Source: Palsa-661 sp035535015 (GTDB taxonomy: Bacteria > Actinomycetota > Acidimicrobiia > Acidimicrobiales > UBA8190). Taken from it: 8,438 nucleotides of DNA. The stretch lies in the NCBI GenBank assembly GCA_035535015.1, contig DATLQU010000065.1:1-8438 (forward strand). Reading direction: 5' to 3'. A program made the position numbers and the translations under genes. Positions 1 through 6,372 of this stretch are shown here, in pieces. The notes beneath the pieces were generated by a model, which was not told the DNA's origin, did no database searches, and saw only the letters and a program-made list of their open reading frames with translations. Position 1 is the stretch's first letter, and each line of letters opens with the position of its first letter.

Positions 1-245
1 GGGAAGACATCCGTTTCCTCCTTGGTTGTTCGCTCCATCCGTGGAGCCCTGTACCGCCTCCCCGACACCGACCCCCAGAAGGGGCCGTGCAGGACGACAC
101 CGAGTCTTCGACCACAGTGCGTGGGCACTTGAGGGGAAATCAGGGATCAGAGCCGGAGACCGAGCGAACGGGCCCGAAAAACAGGGTCGGCCAGGCGAAT
201 ATTTATCTTCACCGGGTCCGCGCCGGTGCCGATAGGAGAGGCGCC
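1..245. other. Leader/intergenic region upstream of the large glycosyltransferase
   Basis: No recognisable gene lies here. The reading frame of the downstream gene is open from the window edge, but the translated stretch is Pro/Arg/Glu-rich, has no domain character and lacks the strong C/G third-position bias of the gene itself. I read it as untranslated leader or intergenic DNA. An AT-rich island (AATATTTATC, 198-207) stands out and could hold a promoter -10 element, but no convincing -35 sits upstream. Bases 1-129 are also open in another frame and could be the tail of an upstream gene; nothing in that translation is recognisable. Confidence 0.5.
234..238 (+). promoter_or_regulatory. Ribosome binding site for the large glycosyltransferase
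   Basis: AGGAG lies 7 bases before the ATG at 246. It decides the start: the same frame is open further upstream, with a possible start at 87, but only the ATG at 246 has a well-placed Shine-Dalgarno site, and the first GT2 domain begins only about six residues after it. Confidence 0.85.
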
Positions 246-3200
246 ATGCGCCGATCCCCCGCCACCATCGTCATCCTCGCCTGGAACGCCTGGGAGTCAA
301 CGGAAGCCTGTCTCGACTCCTTATGGCCGACACTCGGAGTCCGAGATCAGGTGGTGGTGGTGGACAACGGCTCCACCGACGCCACCGCCCGCCGGCTCGG
401 CCACTACCGCTGGGTCGATGTGGTGACCAACGCAGAGAACCACGGCTTCGCCGGCGGTTGCAACGACGGCGCCGCTGTCGCCCGGCACGACATCGTCGTC
501 TTTCTGAATAACGACACGGTTCTGTCGGGACGGTGGCTCGATCCCCTGATCGTCCCTTTCGACGAGGACGGTCGGGTGGGTGCGACCGGGCCGCGGTCGA
601 ACTTCGTGTCGGGGCCACAGGTGGCCGAGGGTGCCTCGTATCTCCGCGGCGATACGCCCGGCATGCGCAAGTTCGCCCGCTCCTGGGCCCAGTCCCACCG
701 TGGTCAGACCACCGAGACCGAGCGGCTCGTCGGCTTCTGCCTGGCCGTCCGACGATCCACCTTCGAACAGATCGGAGGGTTCGACACCGCCTACGGGATC
801 GGCGGTTACGAGGACGACGACCTGTGCCGTCGCATCGTGGCCTCGGGCCAGCGGCTGCTCATCACCCACGAGTCCTTCGTCCACCACGACGGCCACCAGA
901 CATTCGACGCCAACGGTCTCGACTGGTACGCCGAACAGGAATCGAACCGGGACCGCTTCGAGTCACGTTTCGGTCTCGGTCAGTCCTGGCGCGATATCAC
1001 CAAGGTCTCGGCCTGCCTCATCACCAAGGACGAGGAGGCCAACATCGCCACCTGTCTGGCTTCGTTGGGGGGGTTCGCCGACGAGGTCGTGATCTACGAC
1101 ACCGGGTCGACCGACGACACGGTGCGGATGGCCCGGGACCTGGGCGCCACCGTGGTCGAGGGCTACTGGGACGACGACTTCTCCCGCGCCCGCAATGCCG
1201 CTCTCGAACACTGCTCAGGCGATTGGATCGCCTGGCTCGACGCCGACGAGACCCTCGTCTGCGATGACCTTCCCGGTCTGCTCCGTCTTCTCGAACACAC
1301 CGATCCTCAGATCGACGGCTTCTCCGTTCCCATCGACAACCTGACCGGCGTGGGTGTCGGCTCCGGTTTCGTCCATTCGGCGTGCCGCCTCTTCCGCCGG
1401 ACGCGGTGCGAGTGGACCGGTCGGCTCCACGAACAGATCGCCGGCCGTGGCGACCACCGGGGCATCCGCCAAGCCCCGCTCGAAGATGCCCGGATCCTGC
1501 ACACCGGCTACCTCGACGAAGCCATGCACAGCCGTAACAAGTCCGAGCGGAACCTCCGGGTGGCGCAGGCGGAAGTGGACCGGGCCGACGGCTGGGAGAA
1601 GGGCTTCTCCCTCACCAGCCTCGGACGCTCGTATCTCACCGCCGGGCGCTTCGAAGAAGCCTTCGACAATTGTCGACAGGCACTCGACCACACCGAAAAC
1701 GCCATCACCCGACGCCTGGCCACCCGGACCGCAGCCGAGGCGCTCACCCACCTCGGGCGTCTCGACGAGGCCCTCCACTGGGTGGAAACCCTGCGGACCA
1801 TCTCGACGTCGCCTCTCCAGCCCGACATCGCCGAGGGCAAGATCCGTCTGGCTCTGGGAGAGTTCCAGCAGGCCCTCGATCTTTTCGACCGGGTCGGTGC
1901 CCGCCAATTCGACGACGACGGCTTCGAGGTGGCGAACCACATGTTCGCCGTGGAACGGTCCCAGGCTCTCTGTGGGCTCGGACGAATGAGCGATGCCGCC
2001 GATGTCCTGCTCGAGGTGCTGGCCGACCAGGGCGTCATCGACGTCCATCTCGGGTCACTGATCGACACCATGCGCCGGGCGCGGCGTCCTTTCGACGAGC
2101 TGGCCGCCGCCATCCCCGCCGGCAAGGCCCCCCAATTCCTGGCCCAGCTTCTCCATCTCACGGCCGACACGGCGGACGAGGTGCTCGAGGCCTGCGTGCG
2201 GCAGATGGACGACACCCGGGTGGTCCTGGCCACGGCGGCCTCGCTGGCCCGTCACCTCCCTGTCGAACGCGCCCTCGTCTGGTCGGCCCGGATGCGTGAC
2301 GTCGGATTCACCACCAACTGCCCGCTCGTCGCCATTGCCACCGGCGATGCGCCGGCACCCATCCGGGCTTTGGCCGCCGCCACTGCTTTCCGGGCCTTCG
2401 GCGACGACCGCGGGAGCGATGCCTTCCGGGCCGCCTGGCGGGCGGCCGATCCGCTCCAGCGCCAGACGATCCACTCCGAGGCCACCGCTGTCTGCCCAGA
2501 ACTTGTCGATCTCGTGGAGCACGACGACGCCACTCGCGCTGCGGCCGCCGCGGCCGCCGCCGCCGCCGCCGCCGAGGATGAGTCCATCGAACTGAACGAT
2601 CCCCGTGTGAGTGTCATCATCGCCTGCTACAACAAAGCCGAGCTGACCCTCGGTTGCCTCCAGAGTCTCCAGGCCACCACCGAGGCGGCGCTCTACGAGG
2701 TCATCCTGGTCGACAACGGCTCCACCGATGCCACCGTCAAACTGGCCGGTGGCCAAGAGTCTCGCTTCCGGGTCGTGCGCAACGAGGAGAACACCGGCTT
2801 CGGGCCCGCCTGCAACCAGGGCGCCGCCCTGGCCCGCGGCGAGTACATCCTCTTTCTCAACAACGACACCATTCTGTTGCCGGGATGGTTGGAGCCACTC
2901 GTCGCCGCGCTCGACGAAGATCCGGCACTCGCCGCCGTGCAGCCCAAGCTGCTCTACCCCGACGGACGACTGAATGACGCCGGCGGCCTCGTCTTCGGTG
3001 GTGGCGAGCCCTGGGTCTACGGCAAGGGAAGCCCCGAGCCCGACGCCCCGCAGTTTTCGTGTCGTCGCGCCCCCGACTATGCCTCCGGGGCCTGTCTCCT
3101 CGTCCGACGCGAGGCCTTCACCGAGGTGGGCGGATTCGACGCCCGCTACGCACCCGCCTATTACGAGGACACCGATCTGTCCTTCGCTCTGCGGGCAGCC

Positions 3201-4640
3201 GGATGGAAGGTGCTCTACGAACCGGCGTCGAAGGTGGTCCATGTCGAGGGCGGCACGGCCGGAACCGATCTGGGTCAGGGACTGAAGCAGTACCAGGTGG
3301 TGAACGCCGACAAATTCGCCCGGAAATGGGTGGACGAGCTGAACCACCGACCGCCGCTCGGCTCGAACTCCGTCGAGTCGTGGGCCCACCGGCCCCAAGG
3401 GGGCTTCGGCCCTGCCGAGGTGCTGCGTACCCGGGGCGAGACCACCGTCGACATTGCTCGGGCCGAAGCGTCGCAGGCGAAATCGGTCCTCGTCCTCGAC
3501 CCTTCCATGCCCGTGTTCGACCGGGCCTCGGGAGGATTGCGGACCTTCACTTTGTTGCGGTCCCTGCGAGAGGCCGGCCACGCCGTCACCTTCTACGCCT
3601 TGTCCGGAAGCAGGCACTACGCCGAGGCCGTCGGCCGTCTGGGGGTAGCGTGTTTCGGTGGCGACCGCAGTGAGGCCACCGGTCGCGGCCCCGGCTATTC
3701 CCAGGCCGTCTGGCCTACCATCGAGCAACTTCTCGCCGTCTGGCACTTCGATGTCATCGTGGTCAGCCCGTGGTCCACGGCCGAACTGGTGATCGATGAT
3801 CTCCGCCGCTACGCGCCGCGTGCCACCGTGATCATCGACACCAACGACGTCCATTTCCTGCGCCTCCAGCGGGCAGCCGCTCTGGTCGGCGGGCGATCGG
3901 CCGAAGCGGCCGACACCAAGAGGCGGGAGCTCTCCGTCTACCGCCGGGCCGATCGCATCGTCTGCGTCACCGACGCCGACGCCGAGGTCGTCCGGTCCGA
4001 GATCCCTGACGCCGACATCGTCATCATCCCGAATGCCCACGCCGACGTCGAAGCCGGTCCGGGATTCGAACAACGCAGCGGATGCCTGTTCGTCGGCAAC
4101 TTCAACCATCAGCCCAACGGCGACGCCGTTCTCTGGTGGAGAAACGAGATCGGCCCCCGTCTGGCCGATCTGCTCCCCGGGGCCGAGCTCACGGTCGTCG
4201 GCAACGATCCTCTGGGCGCGGCGGCGGAACTCGCCGGGCCCGGGATCACCGTGGCCGGCACCGTCGCCTCGACCCTGCCCTATCTCCATCGGGCCCTGGT
4301 GTCGGTGGCTCCCCTGCGGTACGGCGCCGGCATGAAGGGCAAGGTCGGCGAGGCCATGGCCGCCGGCCTCCCCGTGGTGGTGACCACCATCGCCGCCGAG
4401 GGCATGGGCCTGGTCGACGGCGAGAATGCCCTGGTCGCCGACACCGCCGAGGCCTTCGCCGGCGCCGTCCAGCGGCTGTCGGGCGATCCTGAGCTCTGGC
4501 AACGACTCCGCGACGCCGGCCGCGCCCACGTCCTCGACCATTTCGGCATCGACCGCATGGGCCAGGGCGTGGCGGAGCTGTTCGACGGCGTCGGTTCCGC
4601 TTCCCCCCGCCCCCGTCCGGCGCTCGCCCCCACGTCCTGA
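246..4640 (+). CDS. Four-domain fused glycosyltransferase (GT2-GT2-TPR-GT2-GT4)
   Basis: 1464 residues, no signal peptide or membrane segment, so probably a cytoplasmic enzyme acting at the inner membrane face. Domain 1 (about 6-245) is GT2: DNGSTD 40-45, LNNDT 87-91 as the metal-binding DxD equivalent, YEDDDL 188-193. Domain 2 (about 254-425) resembles the TPR-linked GT2 group: DTGSTD 285-290, FSRARN 312-317, LDADE 331-335, RLHEQI 393-398. TPR-like helices follow (about 453-595), then an Ala-rich helical stretch and twelve alanines (765-776). Domain 3 (about 787-1030) is RfbC-type GT2: DNGSTD 823-828, LNNDT 871-875, YYEDTD 972-977. Domain 4 (about 1078-1445) is GT4-like: DTNDVHFLR 1198-1206, FVGNFNHQPNG 1282-1291, GAGMKGKVGEAMAAGLP 1360-1376. 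The family transfers sugars from nucleotide-sugar donors to growing glycans; donors and acceptor cannot be read from sequence. The product is probably a surface polysaccharide, since glf lies nearby. No frameshift is visible, so the fusion looks genuine. Confidence 0.93.
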   Translation: MRRSPATIVILAWNAWESTEACLDSLWPTLGVRDQVVVVDNGSTDATARRLGHYRWVDVVTNAENHGFAGGCNDGAAVARHDIVVFLNNDTVLSGRWLDPLIVPFDEDGRVGATGPRSNFVSGPQVAEGASYLRGDTPGMRKFARSWAQSHRGQTTETERLVGFCLAVRRSTFEQIGGFDTAYGIGGYEDDDLCRRIVASGQRLLITHESFVHHDGHQTFDANGLDWYAEQESNRDRFESRFGLGQSWRDITKVSACLITKDEEANIATCLASLGGFADEVVIYDTGSTDDTVRMARDLGATVVEGYWDDDFSRARNAALEHCSGDWIAWLDADETLVCDDLPGLLRLLEHTDPQIDGFSVPIDNLTGVGVGSGFVHSACRLFRRTRCEWTGRLHEQIAGRGDHRGIRQAPLEDARILHTGYLDEAMHSRNKSERNLRVAQAEVDRADGWEKGFSLTSLGRSYLTAGRFEEAFDNCRQALDHTENAITRRLATRTAAEALTHLGRLDEALHWVETLRTISTSPLQPDIAEGKIRLALGEFQQALDLFDRVGARQFDDDGFEVANHMFAVERSQALCGLGRMSDAADVLLEVLADQGVIDVHLGSLIDTMRRARRPFDELAAAIPAGKAPQFLAQLLHLTADTADEVLEACVRQMDDTRVVLATAASLARHLPVERALVWSARMRDVGFTTNCPLVAIATGDAPAPIRALAAATAFRAFGDDRGSDAFRAAWRAADPLQRQTIHSEATAVCPELVDLVEHDDATRAAAAAAAAAAAAEDESIELNDPRVSVIIACYNKAELTLGCLQSLQATTEAALYEVILVDNGSTDATVKLAGGQESRFRVVRNEENTGFGPACNQGAALARGEYILFLNNDTILLPGWLEPLVAALDEDPALAAVQPKLLYPDGRLNDAGGLVFGGGEPWVYGKGSPEPDAPQFSCRRAPDYASGACLLVRREAFTEVGGFDARYAPAYYEDTDLSFALRAAGWKVLYEPASKVVHVEGGTAGTDLGQGLKQYQVVNADKFARKWVDELNHRPPLGSNSVESWAHRPQGGFGPAEVLRTRGETTVDIARAEASQAKSVLVLDPSMPVFDRASGGLRTFTLLRSLREAGHAVTFYALSGSRHYAEAVGRLGVACFGGDRSEATGRGPGYSQAVWPTIEQLLAVWHFDVIVVSPWSTAELVIDDLRRYAPRATVIIDTNDVHFLRLQRAAALVGGRSAEAADTKRRELSVYRRADRIVCVTDADAEVVRSEIPDADIVIIPNAHADVEAGPGFEQRSGCLFVGNFNHQPNGDAVLWWRNEIGPRLADLLPGAELTVVGNDPLGAAAELAGPGITVAGTVASTLPYLHRALVSVAPLRYGAGMKGKVGEAMAAGLPVVVTTIAAEGMGLVDGENALVADTAEAFAGAVQRLSGDPELWQRLRDAGRAHVLDHFGIDRMGQGVAELFDGVGSASPRPRPALAPTS
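2538..2573 (+). repeat. GCN/GCC trinucleotide run encoding twelve alanines
   Basis: Twelve consecutive alanine codons (residues 765-776 of the large glycosyltransferase), the last seven all GCC. The run sits exactly between the helical region after the TPRs and the start of the third glycosyltransferase domain, so it probably acts as a helical hinge or linker. The pure GCC part is a microsatellite that could change length by slippage without breaking the frame. Confidence 0.9.
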
Positions 4641-4646
4641 GCCTCC

Positions 4647-4662
4647 GCCGCCCATCCGCGGC
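4647..4662 (+). other. Small GC hairpin between glycosyltransferase and STAS genes
   Basis: A perfect 5-base-pair stem (GCCGC with GCGGC) and a 6-base loop begin 6 bases after the glycosyltransferase stop. There is no T-run behind it, so it is not a typical intrinsic terminator. It could stabilise the upstream message or be chance in GC-rich DNA. Confidence 0.3.
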
Positions 4663-4695
4663 ACGGCCGATCCCGCTCAATAGAGTCGAGGAATC

Positions 4696-5109
4696 GTGGA
4701 CCTGAAAATCAAGGTGAGCGACGCCGCCGGCGCTGCGGTGGTTTCGGTGACCGGGGAACTCGCGGCCGAGACGGCACCTGCCTTCGGCAAGGCTCTCGAC
4801 CATCTCTCCAGCAGCTCCCGGCCAGTCATGGTGGACCTCGAAGGGGCCACCGGTATGGACGGGCTCGGGCTCAGTGTCCTGGTCCAGGCCTTCCGCCGGC
4901 TCCGAGAGCACGACTGCGCCCTGATCGTGGTGGCCCCGCCTCCGGCCGTACGCAAGGTCATCGACGAGAGCGGCGTCGAGAACTTCATGCCGATCTGCCG
5001 CACCATCGAAGAGGCCGCGGCGCTGATCACGGTCATGCGTCGTCGGGCCTACGACACCGACGACGCCTACGACGCCACGCCGCGTCCAGCGGGACCTGAA
5101 CTCAGCTGA
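4696..5109 (+). CDS. STAS-domain protein (anti-sigma factor antagonist-like)
   Basis: 137 residues, the usual size for a single STAS domain plus a short tail. The domain spans about residues 3-113, with the typical beta-strand start (VVSVTGELAAETAPAF, 15-30), the central DLEGATGMDGLGLSVL (47-62) and a final ENFMPICRTIEEAAAL (95-110). The last 24 or so residues are polar and probably disordered. Known relatives (SpoIIAA, RsbV) bind anti-sigma kinases and are switched by serine phosphorylation in a D-S-S-G-L motif. Here that motif reads D55-G56-L57-G58-L59, so the phosphorylated serine is absent and classical regulation looks impossible. The start is GTG, with GAGGA only 3 bases before it. It lies 55 bases after the large glycosyltransferase, probably in the same operon, which hints at control or scaffolding of glycan synthesis; that role is inference. 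No kinase partner is in view. Confidence 0.88.
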   Translation: MDLKIKVSDAAGAAVVSVTGELAAETAPAFGKALDHLSSSSRPVMVDLEGATGMDGLGLSVLVQAFRRLREHDCALIVVAPPPAVRKVIDESGVENFMPICRTIEEAAALITVMRRRAYDTDDAYDATPRPAGPELS

Positions 5110-6370
5110 CCGGAGCCCGGTAGTACCCCTCGAGGGTCACCCGGTGATCGTCCATGCTGAGAGGCGGATTGATCCCCCGTCGGAGCCGGGCCACCAGGGC
5201 CGGATCATGGGCCAGTCGGTCGATGGCCGCCGCCAGTTGCCGAGGATCACCGTCGTCGACGAGAAGGCCGTTGCGCCCGTTCTCGACGATGTCGGGGATA
5301 CCGCCCACCCGGGTGCCGATGACCGGCAACCCGGCCGCCAGGGCCTCGAAGACCGTCTGCGGTCCGTTGTCGTCCCAGCGGGGAGGAAGAACGGCTACGT
5401 CCGCCGCGGCCAGGACCGCCGGCAGATCCGCCTGGCTGAAGGCGCCATGGAACGTCAACCGGGAGGCATGGCCGGGCGAGAAGGTGCGGATGAGGGCGTT
5501 GATCGGCTCCACCAGATCCGGGGCGGCGCTGCCGTGGACATGGGCCTCGACCCTTTCCGGGTGTTCCACCAGACGCAGCGCCTGTAAGAACGACACGATC
5601 CCCTTGCGCGGTGTGAGCGTGCCGAAGAACACCAGTCGAAGTGGTCCACCCACCGGCGCCGGACTCGGCACCCGCGCCCCGCCCACCTCTCGCCAGAGCT
5701 CGACGGCGGCTACGGAGCCGATCCGGTCGACGGTCAGCAGGCGGCGATCGATGCCCTGGGCGGCGTAGATATCCGCTACCCGGCCGGACACGGCCAACAA
5801 GACGTCGCACGTGTTCAGCGCCTCAACCGCCACCCGGTGGCGTTCGCGGTAGTGCTCATCACCCAGGACGGTTCCGAGACAGTTCGAACACGAGCGTTCG
5901 AGAGGACCGTCGCAGCGCTCGGCGTCGGCGAAAAAGAGATCGTCACGACTGCAGATCGGGAAATAATTGTGCAGAGACGCCACTAACCGGGCCCCGTAAC
6001 GCTTGGCCGCGCCGATAATATCGAATGACAGTCCGACCAGGTTGTGGATGTGGACAACCTCGGGACTCGTCTCCTTCAAAACGTGCTCGAAGGCCGCCGC
6101 ACATGTCGGGTCGAAGGCCTCGCGCCCGGGATTCCACTTGTCGTGCATGTGGGACGGCCGGTTCTGCAAATGGATGTAGGGAATTCCGTCGATTCCGTTC
6201 ACGGCCGGGTCGAACAGGGGACGTCCCGGTACCGACCGGTCGCTGGCACAGACGACCATGGGCTTGTCGCCCGCCTGCGCCTGGGAGAGCGCCAGGTTGT
6301 GGACGTAGACGACGGGGCCGCAGCCCATCCATTCGGGTGGGTAGCCCCAACCCACGTGCAGGATCCTCAT
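5102..6370 (-). CDS. GT4 family glycosyltransferase
   Basis: 422 residues, normal for a two-Rossmann GT-B enzyme, with no signal peptide or membrane helix. The N-terminal half has MRILHVGWGYPPEWMGCGPVV (1-21), the Gly-rich acceptor-side loop, and VVHIHNLVG (105-113). The C-terminal donor half has VFFGTLTPRKG (247-257) and the GPQTVFEALAAGLPVIGT region (336-353). The usual E-x7-E pair is D334-x7-E342, so the first position is Asp. A cysteine set, C140, C153, C161 and C164 in the context HNYFPIC...RCDGP...CSNCLG, recurs in a subgroup of GT4 enzymes as I recall and may bind metal. It is encoded directly after glf, with its ATG overlapping the glf stop. A GTG one codon upstream is possible, but GGAG at 6378-6381 is 7 bases from the ATG and only 4 from the GTG. 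Likely role: sugar transfer in a galactofuranose-containing glycan; whether it uses UDP-galactofuranose itself is unknown. Its 3' end overlaps the convergent STAS gene by 8 bases. Confidence 0.93.
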   Translation of the reverse strand: MRILHVGWGYPPEWMGCGPVVYVHNLALSQAQAGDKPMVVCASDRSVPGRPLFDPAVNGIDGIPYIHLQNRPSHMHDKWNPGREAFDPTCAAAFEHVLKETSPEVVHIHNLVGLSFDIIGAAKRYGARLVASLHNYFPICSRDDLFFADAERCDGPLERSCSNCLGTVLGDEHYRERHRVAVEALNTCDVLLAVSGRVADIYAAQGIDRRLLTVDRIGSVAAVELWREVGGARVPSPAPVGGPLRLVFFGTLTPRKGIVSFLQALRLVEHPERVEAHVHGSAAPDLVEPINALIRTFSPGHASRLTFHGAFSQADLPAVLAAADVAVLPPRWDDNGPQTVFEALAAGLPVIGTRVGGIPDIVENGRNGLLVDDGDPRQLAAAIDRLAHDPALVARLRRGINPPLSMDDHRVTLEGYYRAPVS

Positions 6371-6372
6371 CA
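6368..6372 (-). promoter_or_regulatory. TGATG stop-start overlap coupling glf to the GT4 gene
   Basis: On the minus strand the glf stop TGA shares its A with the ATG of the GT4 gene. The GT4 Shine-Dalgarno site (GGAG, 6378-6381) lies inside the end of glf. This layout is typical of translational coupling, in which ribosomes ending glf reinitiate on the next gene. Confidence 0.8.

Noticed and set aside
228..235. GCCGATAG as a second sigma-28 -10 box before the large glycosyltransferase
   Set aside because: It overlaps the Shine-Dalgarno site, so a transcript started from it would lack the ribosome site, and no -35-like half is correctly spaced upstream. It shows that GCCGAT occurs by chance here.
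4647..4662. Intrinsic terminator after the large glycosyltransferase
   Set aside because: The stem is only 5 base pairs and no T-run follows, so transcription probably continues into the STAS gene.
2055..4664. 869-codon open frame antisense to the large glycosyltransferase
   Set aside because: It mirrors the codon structure of a clearly functional gene in GC-rich DNA. Its translation is Gly/Asp/Val-rich without any family motif, while the plus strand carries intact enzyme domains.
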